Assembly: GCA_932294295.1 (NCBI GenBank)
Contig: OW028581.1
Coordinates: 15,777,162-15,841,161, forward strand
Source: Alitta virens
Taxonomy: Eukaryota; Annelida; Polychaeta; Phyllodocida; Nereididae
Direction of reading: 5' to 3'
Length of the DNA stretch: 64,000 nucleotides
Part shown: positions 12,601 to 27,600 of the stretch, piece after piece
How positions within the stretch are numbered: position 1 is the stretch's first letter
How the letters are laid out: every line of letters begins with the position of its first letter
Notes under the pieces: generated by a model
Database searches by the model: none
What the model saw: only the letters and a program-made list of their open reading frames with translations
Told to the model about the DNA's origin: nothing
Program-made: the position numbers and the translations under genes

Positions 12601-15600
12601 ATTGATCGAAAATAATTTATTTGGCAATTAAACAAGAATACAGCTTTTTTGGCATGATCAATTTAATATTATTACATATATTCTATTAGTGTTAAACTTG
12701 TCAGGATACCTCAAAGAACCTCATTGGGTTGTGTTAGGGGCCACCTTAACTTGATACACTATTAATAATACTAGATAAAAAATAAATAAAAAATAATAGT
12801 ATTAAGTTAGTAAAACAAATTTTATCTATGTTATGCACAAGTTCTTAATTTGTTTTGTCTATATTTCAGTTGTGTTGCAATCTCTACATCCACTGAGGGA
12901 TGCTTCCTCCATAGGAAACACTGCCTGACTCTCCAGGATACTGACGGGAAGGGATTTTATGTAGCAGTAGAGCAAAGTATGTTTTATGGATAGATTTCAA
13001 TATATTGCAGAAATATAGTAGGCAAGATGATTGATTTGATAACCAAAGATAACAGCTTATTTGTCACTTCCTAGAAGAAAAATCCGTCATGGGAATTGTC
13101 CCAAGCTATAAATAAAGTTTAACATGCAAAAAATAATGTTTGAGGAATGTTCTCTGTTTTATTAAATTGGATGTTACCCAGTTTCTTGATAATGATAATT
13201 TAGATAAATGAACTTTCATACTGCACCTGTTTTAAAAATGATATTTGCTCACTAACTATGTTTTAAACACTTTGATCGAAAAAACTTACAGTTCAAGTTC
13301 TGACAAGTTCTGACATGTTCTGACAAGTTCTCAATAAATTAGTTTGTAATTTCAGGGCAGTTTCCAGAGGGTTAACTCTGAAAGCAAGAGTTTTATATTT
13401 CTTTCTAGACTGAGATCGAACAATTAGTTTTGCAATGCTTTGGAGATCTATTGTTTGCTAAGCCTGTTTCTTTTTTACATTGCATATCAAATAGCATACA
13501 ACTTCATTGATGCCTTTATCAATAATTTATTATTTTGTCCTTCAGTGAGCCGCATACAAGAAAACAAGCCTGCATACCAAAGCTCCACAGATATGGAATG
13601 GGATGGCTATCCAGAGAAAGCAGTCGATGGGTTTTTTCTGTCTAACCTTGTAAGATACTTGTCATGTTCCTTGACAAAGAGAGAGACTCATCCCTGGTGG
13701 GCAATGGATCTTGGCAGTCAATATGTTCTCAGAGGAATTGTCATTTTGACTCGATTTGATTGCTGTTGTGAGTTGCTGATTATTTCATATTTGGTATAGT
13801 AAAGTGTAAATATATTCATGTCATCCTAGTGTCTGCTGACAGTGGGTATTCCTCAGCTTACTTGTCAAAGTTCCTTCATCATTGCCAAATATTAAATTTG
13901 TCATGAAAAATTTTGAATTTTTCAAAATGTTACGAACACTGGCTTGGCTGTTATACTCTATTCCATACTCCTACATGACAAGAAACCCCATTTATAGAAT
14001 GGGAATAAGATATACATGGTTGTAATAAGAACTACATTTATTCTATAAAATATGTTTTAGTGCATGGTCATAGTTCATATGGATAATCCAAACTTTCATG
14101 CATGGTCAGAAGGGAGCTTTCAGTGGATTTGTGTGGTCAGGGTCTACAATAAAAAAATAAGATTTCTGAACTGTTTGGTAAATTATAGTTTACTCTGAGT
14201 AGGACAAAAAATTACTGTTATCGGCTTGACACTGGCCTAACATTGCTGGCCGATAGTTAACATTGGAATGATATAAACAACTGCAAACCTAAAGAAGAAT
14301 TACAATAAATAAGGCTTTTCTAAGTTTTCCAAGCTCAGATAGCATTCCAAATCGTATCAACATTGGCGTGATGTCGGGGATGTCAAAACGATGTTGTACT
14401 GACGGCGGCTGATATAGAAACGATGCTGGCCTGATTTGGAATGATATCTGGGAGTGACTTCACACTACGTTTATCATATATATATTCATCATTGTTTTTT
14501 TTAAATTATTTTATTTCATGTTATATTTGATGATATTGATATTTCTTATGTTATAAATTTCAGTTAAAATGTTTTGGGGTGTTACCATTGGAGGCGAATA
14601 TGACTTGGATACAAGTGCCACCTTGGCCCGTCTTGCGGCAAAAGATTTTTCCATGGTCAAGATATGCCAGAAGCTTAAGTACCATTACTCGCCAACAGGG
14701 GTAAGTGGTTTCTTTATTTGTATTCCAAGAGAGTTCAAGTTTTTCCATCTTTAATGGAGAACATGCTAACCCAAAAAATAGCTGTATTGATTTTCCTCTT
14801 CTGTTGTTATATATTAGGTTTTTATTGAAGTAAAAGAATCAAGACAAATTATTTTTTTTCCTGTTTTGCCTTAATGTTAAGAAACTGTTACTTAAAACGC
14901 TTGACAAGTATGAAAGTGTTTCAGTGAATCCTAGAGAATAAATCAATTTTACAGCCAAATTCATTGACTTGGAAACTGGTCTCATAGAGTTGGAAGCTGA
15001 ACTCCATACTAGCTCCAGAGGACGTCATGTGGATCCAGGATTCTCATTGGCTAAGGGGCTGCCTTAACCAATGGGAATCCTGGATTCACATGACATCATC
15101 TGGACTTAAGCTTCTAAGTCTATGAGACTAGTTTCCATGTCAAAGAATTTGGCTGTAAAGTCCACGTTATGCCATGTATTCAAAATTGTGAACAAATGTT
15201 CCTGTTGATCAGTTCACTAAATTAACTATTCACAGAACGAATAATTTGCTTTAAATTGATCAGTGTCTGGGCATAGTCCATAATAACTTTGTCTCAGTGA
15301 TGCTTGCCTGAAGCTCAGCCACATGCAATTTTAAAACAAGTGCACTGCAGTGTCACCCTCGAGGGTACAGTTTCCTATCAGTGGACTATCGTAATGATGA
15401 GACGATGAGCCTTGGAGTCCACATCATGTTGCGCATTAAACCCGTATGTGGGTGGGGTTTTATACTTACTCAGCAGAGATACCAATCACTAGGCTCCAAA
15501 TCATTATCTCATGCCATTAAAATCCAGATAAGATATAACTCATGATGAATACCATAACTGGGAATGAAACCCAGGACCTTGAGTGTGGGATTGGTGGATG

Positions 15601-18600
15601 CCTTAACTGCTAGGCCACCCAATTCTATTACTACTCACTGTTAGCAGAGCTCAGATCTCAGAATTTTCTTAAAAATCTGTAAGTGTCATGTATGTCCTTA
15701 ATAAGTGTTGTGTCAACACCTCACAGCCCAGTAACCTAAGTATGAACAGGGTTTGCTCGTTTTGTCATCTATGGTAAATGAATCAATTATCTTATAGTCT
15801 ACGGATGGCTTATGATATTGAAGGTCTTACAATGAAATTACAGAAACATTAGATGTTTGTTTGCTGAGTTTACTCAATTCTTGTTCTGACAAGCAGGCAA
15901 TTTAGAAAACTTGCCTAAACTAAAAAAAAATGCATCCATTTCTCCTGTATTTTTAAGACGATATTGAGCCTATCGGCTACATAGTTTAACCAATCATTTT
16001 GTTTGACTAGGTAAACTAGCAAACAATGTCCATAATGTGGTCGCTGGGCTGTTAGGTGACAGCGCACAGTGTATATCTACAATTTTCTTATTGCAGAGCC
16101 GGAAAGTTATACCATGCTTGACCTCAGTACTTGTGAAGACTTTTGTCATCTACAAACACAACAGTGATGATGATCTCCCTTTGAGTATTTGTGAAATAGA
16201 AATAATAGCTGATGAAGGTAAGTACTCTGGCATGACAGCAATGCTATGTAGGAAAATGTTAATTCATACATGGCCAATTGTGCCACATGCGTTTTCAATA
16301 CATTTGGATAAACGCATGGTTTTTGCCTCATTATTTTTAGCTTAAAACCATGCGTTTTCCATGCGTTTATCCTTCTCATGGAAAATGCACGTGGCACATT
16401 TGGCCATGTAAGATTGAAACAGAATAATATGACAATTCAAAACCTAACAGAAATAGTTCAATTAAAAATATATTCAACCCCAGTGTATTGACTTATTTTC
16501 AGCGAGCACATTAGGTTTCTTTGAGATGAAAGCTCCGTTGGCATTGGCTGGACCAATGTGCAAAGAATATTTTGGCAATGGCTCTCTGCTTGAAATAACA
16601 ACTGAAGAGGCACTGCAAGCACTTAAAACCTACATCTTTCAAGAAAATATTATGACTGAGTTTAGAATTGCAGATCCATCAGCCAGTGGAATAGTAGATG
16701 AGACTGTTTATGAATATGGCAAGTAAAACTGTTATAAAATACAGCCATGGCCAAAAGTTGCTATACGTTTTTTTATTAATATAATAATTACAATAAAATG
16801 CACAGCAGTTACTCATTTCATCAAGTAAATATCCAAACAAAATTTGTAGATGCAGCATAAAGGACACGCCAAATTTTTTGCCTCCGCTGCGGCTGTATAT
16901 TAAAATTGTCTGGCTAAATTATTATGGCGTTTTATATGAAAACGGATGTCATCGTCAAACAACATTTTATCAGACTTAAACTTGCCTTTTTTTGGTAAAA
17001 AAAAAACAACTCACATTATATGGTAAAAAGATAAGTAAAGACATTTCCAAAAATAAAATAAAAAATACTCACCCCTTATTCATTTATTCATTCAGCTGAC
17101 AGCGGTCTAGGAGGAAAGTGATTTACAGGCTTATCAAATTTTGCTTTGCCTTTAATGGTAACTATGGCTCTTTTTTTAACATCAATCATTTCAGGAGAAA
17201 TTCCAGTCCACGCCACATCAGTATATTTAAAAGCAAAATGTGAGGCATCATCAGCTATGGTGAATCATGATTGTGAGAAGGTCTTTGACTCAACCACGTC
17301 TGCATGGATACCACAGAAAAACATAAATTCATGGATAAAGGTGGAAATAAGTTATGTCTACATGGCCAATTGTGCCACGTGTGTTTATCCAACGCACGTG
17401 GCACATTTGGCCATGTACCCATTTAAGAAGACCATTTTGTGTTGCATAGCTATAGTGGACAAAATATTGTACCCAGTGTGGTTTTATGACTAAAAATCTT
17501 AAGAACATTAACACCAAATTATTTAAACACGGTGAATAAGAATTAAAAAACAAGTAAATAAAAATGGACCTTGTTTACCAGTAATTGAAAAATTATTTTG
17601 TACACATTATGATTCATATTATAATGCAAATTTAGCATTACATAACTTAAAGTGAGTTTATTCAACTTAATGTAATCCAATGATACAATTTATTAAAACT
17701 TTACTAAATGATGTGCATATTTGATATTATTTTTGTAGATAACATTCAGATATTATTACAATGTCTACCGTGTTATGTTAAAACAACACTTCCAAACAAG
17801 CAAAGGCTTCAACACTTTAGACCTGGAATTTTCTGAAGGGGAGACATTCCAGGTATTACCTTTATTTGTTGAATATTCATTTCAGCTATAAAGAAAGATG
17901 TTAAGCTGCTCACTGAGTTCATGGCCAAAGGTGCCACGTGCGTTTTCCATGCGTTTGGATAAACGCATGGTTGTCGCCTCATTATATTTAGGCAAAAACC
18001 ATGCGTTTTCCATGGAAAATGCATGTGCCCGCCCTTTTCGCCATGTATGTTTCAGTATGTTTCAATAACATTATTTTTGGAATTTTGGTATTATCATTTA
18101 CAGCAATGTGTTCTGCTCAGATTATTTTTGTTGATATATTTTGAAACTTTACATCTAGATTTCTGTTAATCCTGGTGAGAAAGACAATCTGTATGATCTC
18201 ATGAATTTCAATGGAATTATGTCTAAATCGCTCAATGTCACCATCACATCAATCTTCAACGATGATGCAAATGGCTTTAGTCAAATTAAGGTGTTTTCAA
18301 GGCCACGTGAGTATAATATTAATATAATATTTAAGTATGTGTGGTAATAGATGAAAGTTTCTACAAACCTATTATGAATTAGCTAGCCAGATTTTGGTTT
18401 TACAATCATTGTGTGATTTAAGTTCTTGTTTATTTAGTATTATTATTTCAATCATAAGAGGGTGTTTAAGCACTTATCACCATGGAGATTTGCATTCATT
18501 TGACAGATTCTGTTTTATTACAGCTGTGGCTAATGAAAGAACTTGCCTATGCAGTTCTTGATTTGTGCAATAGTAATGGATTGTATATGATCATGGCTAC

Positions 18601-21600
18601 ATACCTGAAAATTGACCAAATGAGATGATTATATCACAGACTATATTGAAAACCTATTGTTGTTAACATTACATTGTTTAGAATTTTACATGCTTTGCTG
18701 GTAAGAAGCTGGTGAAGCTCAATGGTCACAGTTGTTTCAGTAAATGTATCTTCTCAGGGAAAGCTATTATAATTGACTTAAAATATATTAGGTACCCAAA
18801 AATAAATAGCCGTGAGTATATACAGCCAAATTCATAGACTTGGAAACCAGTCTCATGGAGCAGGGAAGCTAAACCCCAGATGACATTATGTGAATCCAGG
18901 ACTCTTATTGGTTGAGGGACAGCCTTAGCAAATGAGAGTCCTGGACTCACCTGGAGTTCAGCATCCAAGTCTATGGGACTGGTTTCCAACTCTATGAAGT
19001 TGGCTGTTACGTAATATGTATTTTGTGTGTTTCTACTTCTAGGTGGTATGAGGGCCCATGATGGTGACTGTACTGATCCTATTTTGCAAAGTATCGAAGC
19101 CCACGTTGGCGAATGTGAGGTAGCCTGCCTAAACAATATACTATGTGAGTCAGCTACTCACAGAAAGTCAGGTGGCCAGGATGCCTGTGAACTGAGGAGC
19201 GGTCCATGTTCCAAAATCACATCCGCGGATGGATCAACTACATTACGGATGGAAGGTAATTCAACATAAGATGAGACTAGCACAGATAGCATGCAACATT
19301 GTCTACCCCCACAAATGTTATTTAATTCAAGAATGATATCAGAATCACCTGATGCGATGTGGATTTCTCATATCCAAACATTGTAAATGTAAATGTACAG
19401 AGTACTTGCTTTATAGTGGGTGTTATCACCGTCTGAGTAGTTTCTTCCGTCTTTACAATTGGGAGAGAGAAAAGGTAACAGAGCCTACAGGGGGCACTAT
19501 GACCGTAGCATATGGACAATAAGATGACGTCACTGCTTGTTTCACTGATGACGTCACAATATGTATGACGTCATCAAACGAAACCTTTCTGCTACGGTGT
19601 CAGTGACCTCTTGTGGTAATTTTTCTTCCCATTACATCCCTTGGCAGGCTTGTTCAAGCTTGAGCCTTTCTCAACTCCCTGAGGAGTATGCAGTCCGTTA
19701 CACAGAATTACATGCAGGGACTAAGCACTTACATTTGCCATCACTACCTATAGCCAAGTACCTATTTACACCTGGGTGGAGTGGAGCAAAGAGTTGCAGA
19801 GGGTCTACTCATTTCCTCCATGCCATGATGGGGGCTTGAACCTACAACCTTTCAATTTGAATTGGAGTACTTCAAGGCCACGGCACCTCATTGTATTATT
19901 GCACACTCAATTACATGAATTGATATTTTTATTTATCAAAAATCTTTTTGACTTCAGATGATTCGCATGGCTACAATGTTGTCCATTTTACTGATGGTTG
20001 TAACAATGACAAATTGAATTATTATTCATCATTAACCCTGGCACAATGCATGCAGTTTTGTGAAAACGAGCCAGATTGTAATCACTTTACTTACTGTATC
20101 ACTGGAGATTGTTTCGAGGAATGTGAGCTGTATTCTGGAACCTGCGAAAAAAGTGCCTGGGAAGAAACCATGCGATATGAAAGAAGAGGTATCGTGTTTT
20201 ATGTGCTTTCTAATTTATGATACAATTTCGTAGTCAGAATACAAAGATTCATAATCATTGATTGCTAAACTTGGCATGAATGGTACGAAGGTGGCAGTGC
20301 AATCAGGCTCAGTATTCAATAACTAACTAAATAATTTAGATGTGACAATGACCGTTTTTTTTTTACCTTGAGTGAAAAATTAGGTTTTTATTATAGGAAT
20401 ACAAGATTGTGTTGTGATGCAGATAAAAGAATATTTGACCTGGCTCCAAATCAAAAAGAAAATTCATGAAAAGCCTTGCATGGTTAAAACTTTTAGTAAT
20501 ACTGCTTCTCATTAGACTAAACATCTCTTGAAAATCACAGCAACAGTTACTGCTGTCTGCGTGGTCAAAAGAATATTTTGGTTGGAGTAAGCAGTGGTGA
20601 GTGAGTGATATTATGTTTGACGTTTCACTCAGGCTGACAATGATTCTGTCGGGCCGACAACTACGGACTATCAAAAAACATTGTCGCCCTCATAAAACAT
20701 ATTAACATGGCCAATTGCGCCACGTGCGTTTTCCATGCGTTTGGATAAACGCATGGTTTTTGCCTCATTATTATTAGCTTAAAACCATGCGTTTTTTATG
20801 CGTTTATCCTTCTCATGGAAAACGCACGTGGCACATTTGGCCATGTGTACCACTGCTTACTCAAAGCGGATAAAGCACAATTAGATGATGTCATCATTTA
20901 ATGTACACAAGAATGGCATCATGATGTCATCAATGATCAAATAGTTATCTGCTTTGGTGGCACTGGCCTCCCCATTATACCCGTCTAGTACCACACAGAG
21001 CCCTGTGTTGGCCACGGGGGTGTGTGATCTTCACCCATGGTGCAATCGCTCTCGCCATGAGGAGGACCAGGACTTCCAAGGGCGGCTTAGGCATTTAAAG
21101 GCTATCCGGAGCAAAGCTAGTGTAAGAGGATTGGCATATAGATGTGGATATAACCATTACGTGCGTGTTTATGACTTCAGAGAGAATAGAGCAAGATATA
21201 GATACATTTTTAAAAAATTGAGCCGTGTTGTATCAGCAAGCCGATCTATGGGTATTTCTCAGATCTTGAATTGTTGTGCGTGTCTCAGTTTGTGTTTTTT
21301 TTGGTTTTTTTATGTTGTTGTTACTACTGGTGAATAGGAAATAGTTTTTTTCTGATTTACAGGAGGATATTTCCAACGAATAGAGAACAAGTATGTTGGG
21401 TGCTTCCCTTCAGCCACATGGCTTGAAAAGAAAGACATTATTGAAGCAAAGCCAATGTCTCCTCACCTCTGCAATGTGTATTGTTCTGGAGCAAATCACA
21501 AATTTTATGCATTGATGGTAAGTGCATGCACGAATTTGACTTGTTTCAGAGTAGAAATTTGGTAGTTATTGGTAAGTTGATCAATAAGTTAGCTTTCTGT

Positions 21601-24600
21601 GGCATCTTATATAGCATTCAAGCAAACTGACTTAATTTCACTAATGAGATTTATGGAAGTGTTGATGTGATGTCACCATGTTATGTCATTGAGAAACTCT
21701 GGCCAATCCCTAAGTTTGTTGTTTGCCCAAATAATGGTTGATTCCAGGGAGGGTTTTGAAGATGGGTTGTCAGCAAGTTTTATGTATTTTGATTTAGTGG
21801 CCCCCTCCTCAGCAATTAGTTTACTGCTTGCTTTGAGCCCACACTTACAGTTCTTACTTCATCAATTAAAATGTTCACTTACTTTAATATTCCATTTACA
21901 TAGAATGAGCTTAAATGACTAATATTGATTAAGTTTCTTACTCCATGGACTTTTAAGGGCGGTAATACCTGCAGTTGCGGTTCAAGCTTCAACGAATTAG
22001 GCGGAGAGGCGCCAGAATGCAACGAATGGTGCAAGGGCAGCTGGGATGAGGGCTGTGGAGGGTTTGCTCATGCGACAGTCAGATACATTGAAGGTTTGTT
22101 TGTATCTGCTAAGTATCAATGCATTTAAAAAACAACTGATTCAATAGTTCTTAATCAATATATATGGTTTAATTGCCATTACAATGAACCGCTTACTAAA
22201 AACAGTAACTTAGAATGTATTCAGTATTTGCTTAGCATTGGCTAATCTTATATGTTGAACAATGTACTACACTACATATATACTAGTATTATTGACTAAA
22301 TTACATATTTTTGGTGTACCATGACATTGACGTTTCAAAAGTTCACGTAACCCTAGATATTACACTGGATATATGCCATGCAATTTACTATATTGCTATA
22401 CTAATACAATGACTATTTGAGAGCTCGCGTAGCAATAAATATGACTTAATTATATACTATGCCATACCCTGATAACATTCTACGTCGGCTTAATGTTGTC
22501 CTGCTGTTGGCCCGATGTCGCCTACATAGAGCCGACGTCAAAACGATGTCAGATACTATCTGGATATTGCAATAAATTTCATGCATACTATACACTATGT
22601 TTGTACAGCCGTGACCAAAGTTTTCGAACACTTTAAAACACTTAAATTTTGGTCTGGCTTCTGGCTTTACATCACTTTTTTTAGAACTATTTTGTTTAGG
22701 GATCATATTTACTGTCTTGAAAATACATTTGCACAATAATCCCAATAAACAAATTAAGATACGGATGGTGGGTCTTCGGGAAGAGCCACATTTTTCACAT
22801 GTTTAGCTTGTGGGAGATGAGTGAAGAGCCACAAGATTCTGGATGAGTTTTACCCTTGTGACCTAAAAACAGTCTAAGTCGTCCATTTTGTTCTCATGCA
22901 AGGTCTTCCTCTTAGATATGTTATTTTTTGTTCTTTGAGCTTTGCAATAATAGACCTTTAATAAGTTATCATGTCTACATGGCCAAATGTGCCACGTGCG
23001 TTTACCATGAGAAGGATAAACGCATGGAAAACGCATGGTGTTTGCCTAATTAAAATGAGGTGAAAACCATGCGTTTCCCATGCGTTTATCCAAACGCATG
23101 GAAAACGCACATAGCACATTTAGCCATGTAGAATTGAGATTGACAGAGAGACAGATAGACAAAAGGGAGGGACAAACTGTCCAAAATGCAGGCCATCACA
23201 ATATCGTAGGCAATATACATGGCCAAGAGTTATAAAAGCTGTGATGCAAGATCAAGAAAGCGCCATAGTCACCATCTGTAGTGAGTGTATGAAAACTTAT
23301 GGCCACGGCTGTATATGCTATAAGAAATTATTTTTGCTGCACTACAACATAACAACAACATTTCAAAAGCTCGGGTACAATAATTACTGCTTTAACACTG
23401 AATATGTACTATCTAATGCCATCTTACATTTTTCTGTGGTAACTTCTTATACATGTGTATATTTCTTTTTATTTCACAGCTCCCTCTTCATATTGCACTT
23501 CAGTCACTTCAAAATTACCTTACACAGAATCAGCAGAATTGATTGAGTTCCAGAGGCAGTTGTGTGAGAAAGCCTTGCCATTTGTATGTGTTCGAGATGT
23601 AGGTTAGTACCACTGAAGTATTATGTGGGATTCTACATCGATAAATTATGCCTCTCCAAAATGTAGTATGTGATTTGAGATGTATCCCTAAGCTTTTTCT
23701 TTAATTACAGATTTATCGCTATGTTGCAGCATGAAATAATTTGAAATTATGTTTTTGTCTTACATTTCAATTGCTACAAGATACGTTATTATGAAAATGA
23801 CCAGTAAACTTTCTCTCTCTCTTTCTTTACATTATTATTAGAAATATTGATGTTTTATTATAAATTTGTTAATTTCACATAACAGATCACTGTCTCAGCT
23901 TGCCATGCAAGAACAATGGAGTCTGTTCATCATCAAGATTCCATTTCATGTGCACTTGCCAACCTGGATTTACTGGACAAAATTGCGAAACTGGTGAGAA
24001 GCTACCTTGAACAGTTGAAACCTGTTCCACGAAGATTTTAGCTAATGGGGGGAAAAAAGTACCACAAGAGGTCACTGACACCGTAGCAGATAAGTATTGT
24101 TTGATGACGTCATATATATATATATATGAATATATATATATATATTGTAACATCATTAACGTAACAAGTAAGTAGTGACATCATCTTATTGTCATTTCAT
24201 ATGCTACGGTTGTAGTGCCCCCTGTCAGATCTATCTTGCAGCTTGGTCAGCTTTATCATTGTTTATTCAATGTCGAGTAATTCAAACCAATACTTTCTTT
24301 GTTATAAAGCTGAACATTTATCCAAATTGGTGATGTGGGAACAGTCATATTAGACAAAGAAAAAATTTATAAAAATAGTGTAAGAACATTTAAAGAGTTT
24401 CAGTATTTCTAAGGTGTGTATTGTCTAAAAACAAACTGTAGCCAGTACCGTAACGGAGGGTATTATCCTAAAATGTTAAGAACAAAATAACAAGTTGTTA
24501 ACATTTTAATGTGAATGTCGAAAATACCCGCCCTGTCGATAATACCCTCCGTTACGGTATATACTTTATGTATTTATTGTTCCGTCACTAGCATCAGATT

Positions 24601-27600
24601 ATTTATGTTCTTATCTCTTGTGCACTGTAGTGCTTGTCAAAAATCAACCAGAAACTTAATATATCGTTCAAAATTCCATGCGAAGCTTTATCTCGGATGA
24701 CATGTTAGATTGGCTTAAGGTCAGCCACATTATTTTGTGTTATAACAGATATTGATGAATGTGCACTATCTACGTGTCTGAATGGAGCCACCTGCATCGA
24801 CCAAGCGAATGGTTTCTCTTGTGACTGTGCAGTGGGGTATACTGGCGATAATTGTGAAACAGGTTAGTCTTTTTTTGTTACAGTACTCTTTCCACAGATA
24901 TTACTAAAGTGTATCGATTTTTGGCGAAAGAAAGTTATAAACTTAAAGTTCCTCTGCCACAAGTGGGGATCATCTGGAACAACAACATTCAGCATAGTAA
25001 ATGGTTTGAAAACAAGTAGTGACGTTTTAATATTTACAAAAATGTTTCATTCCAATAAGTATTGATATTTTATATTTCAGTTAATTTCTGAATTCAGTTA
25101 ATTTCAGGAAATGCCAATGGCATTTTGTACATATACTGGCCATGTACACACTGCAACAAGAAATTCAATATAAAAACTATTCTGTATGCATAGGCCTACA
25201 TTTAGTTTTATTATACCTTTTAGATTTTGATTTATGCCAACAAAATCCATGCTCCAATGGTGCAACCTGCATTGATGAATTGACCTCCTTTAAATGTCAG
25301 TGCCCACCAGGATATACTGGGGAATATTGTGAAACAGGTAAATTTCTTTTATTTATTTAAGATTCTATTTAAAATTTAATTAACTTATCTATGAACTCAC
25401 TTGGGCGTGTTCAGGTATGCCTCATATGGCCATCAATGACAGCAGGTTTCAGTGACGTAGAGACTCCAGAGGACGTCATGTGAAACTAGGACTCATATTG
25501 GCTCAAGTAATCTATCAACCAATGGGAGTCATAGATTCACGTGACGTCCTCTAGTGTCAAGTTTCCAAATCTATCAAATCTTCTGTAAAGCTCTCTTATG
25601 AAAGTGAGTAATATTCAATCTTAAGTGAAAAAGATATACAATGTTAATGTAATAACACTTTAAAGAGTGATACATTTTAAAATGATACTGTATCTTATTT
25701 GAGAAGTTGTTATGTGGCAATTCATGTTTCCTCACTCTGCGTCATCACTTTATTTAGAATTGAATGAATGCAGCAGTTTTCCCTGTGGAACATTTGGTGA
25801 TTGTGTTGATGAGGTGGATAACCACACCTGTAATTGTCATGAGGGATACATAGGTTCACACTGTGAGATAGGTATGTTTCAACTGTTGGTTATGTATACT
25901 TTGACAAGTTCCAACCTTGGAAGAAAGTTCCAACATATGAGTTTGCGAGGAACCTTCCGAATCCATCCGGTATGCTCTTTAACTTTCGAACAATTTTTTG
26001 TGATAATCTAGTTTTCTCTGCGATGTGTACTTTTCATAATTTTGTGCCGATTATTTATAGTATAATAAATGTATAATATTTCAACAACTTTATCAATTGT
26101 ATCTATCAGGAATCGCTCCAGAAATAATGTTAGGCTGCGATGCTAAAACAGCGAAAAATCAACTTACTAAATTTTTAGCATAATAGTGAACATCATGAAA
26201 TACTTATACTGTTATACTCCACCAAATGACCTTTCTATTGCTCTAAGGATGAATATAATTAACGTAAATGTTACTTTTTGTAATATACTTTTCTTGCAAA
26301 ATACAAGCAATCAAGCAAATCATATATCTCTGAAGAAGCCTAATGATTGTTATATCACTCTAAAGCTTCAAACTTTCCAGGGATGCTCAGATATTATACT
26401 GAGGATGATGCTAAACATGTACACCCGTCACTGTGTGAGAACTGTCTGGCAAGGGAGCTATTCGACCCCATTTCAGACTTCCAATGGTATCAGACAGGGT
26501 GGTGTCATCTCCCAATGTTATTTAGCATATAGATGAGATGTTTTGTTTTGTTTTACCAGATGTTGATGAATGCAACAGTCAACCATGCCTGCACGCGGGC
26601 ACATGTCACAACACGTTCAACTCTTACTTCTGTGAGTGCCAAGCTGGACTGTATGAGGGTACTCATTGTGAGAATGGTAAGGTCATCAATATAATTTTAG
26701 ATAGGATAAATTTGAGTTGCAATCCAACTTGAAAGTACCTATGTCACATTTCTGTCATTGCAGAAGTCGACAACTGTTTTACGGATATTTGTGTGAATAA
26801 CGGCACTTGCGAAAGTGTTCTCAACGGGCATGTTTGTCACTGTGCACCTGGTTTTACTGGATTTGAATGTGAATCAGGTACCTACATTATTTTTTAATAG
26901 CAATTTATGAAATGAATTTATATTCTTCTCTATTGGCTCACTTTTAATCTGTGTTGTTAAGTCTTTCATACTTCTTTCGTACTTGCAGAAATAAATGAAT
27001 GCGCAAGCTTACCGTGTAAAAATGGAGCCACTTGTTATGATGTGATAGACGACTTTGATTGTGAATGCGGAATGGCTTTTACTGGAGAAACCTGTTCTGA
27101 ATGTAAGTAATGGTCATGATATGCAGTAATAAGCAACCGTAACACTCCATTCCACCTTTTCATAGTACTTAGGGCTACTTAGGAGGTATGAAACCATAGA
27201 AAAAGTTAGTAAACTCCCACCTTAGTGAAAACAGTGGCATCAATTGTCTTGCATAATGAATGCAATCAAACACAAACAAGTTTCAGTGACACTTTTAATC
27301 AAACCTGAAATATTTTTGTTATCTTCGTCGTTATTTAGGAATTAAAGTTTTTGACAAACTTGTGCCAGCCAACCTGCCATGTGAATTATTGATCCTAGCA
27401 AATGTTGACTCTGCAAAGATACATTTGATTTCTTGTGTTTATTGTATGTCAAAGCACAGTATTAGAAACAGTCATAGTTGACTTGTGATTACTTTATAAT
27501 CTGAACTGTTGAACAACACGCGACAACATCATTGAACTACCAGATAGCAACACCGTTCCATCATTGGCCATCAGCGACTGTCATCAGGCCAATGAGAAAG

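Larger units (their letters stand above)
13546..16217 (+). other. Gene B F5/8C (fucolectin-like) domain
   Basis: Three exons (13546-13767, 14564-14700, 16097-16217) encode a galactose-binding-like beta sandwich of the fucolectin/tachylectin type. Visible signatures are [36 protein letters not shown] and, at the end, [10 protein letters not shown]. This family binds fucose or other sugars, often with calcium. The middle exon (FWGVTIGG) is less typical, so retained sugar binding is uncertain. Confidence 0.8.
16503..18306 (+). other. Gene B region after F5/8C: linker exon and second beta-sandwich-like domain
   Basis: Exon 16503-16718 encodes a 70-residue linker ([19 protein letters not shown]). 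It ends at a GC donor (tatg|gcaagt) in phase 1. Exons 17195-17340, 17739-17852 and 18159-18306 then encode [52 protein letters not shown] and [10 protein letters not shown]. The strand pattern and the 'VFD...W' start resemble a diverged discoidin-like sandwich, but I cannot name the family firmly. Confidence 0.6.
23886..27102 (+). other. Gene B: seven EGF-like domains, one per exon
   Basis: Exons 23886-23993, 24749-24862, 25224-25337, 25758-25871, 26560-26676, 26764-26877 and 26989-27102 each encode one six-cysteine EGF with phase-1 borders. Several begin with calcium-binding type starts ([25 protein letters not shown]) and most end CxCxxGYTGxxCE. Notch-like arrays of this kind form stiff calcium-dependent rods and often mediate protein contacts. 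The seventh ends GETCSE and leads straight into TSP1 exons. Confidence 0.92.

Noticed and set aside
20954..21337. 127-codon plus-strand frame
   Set aside because: No domain, no in-phase splice sites, and repeat-like words at its start.
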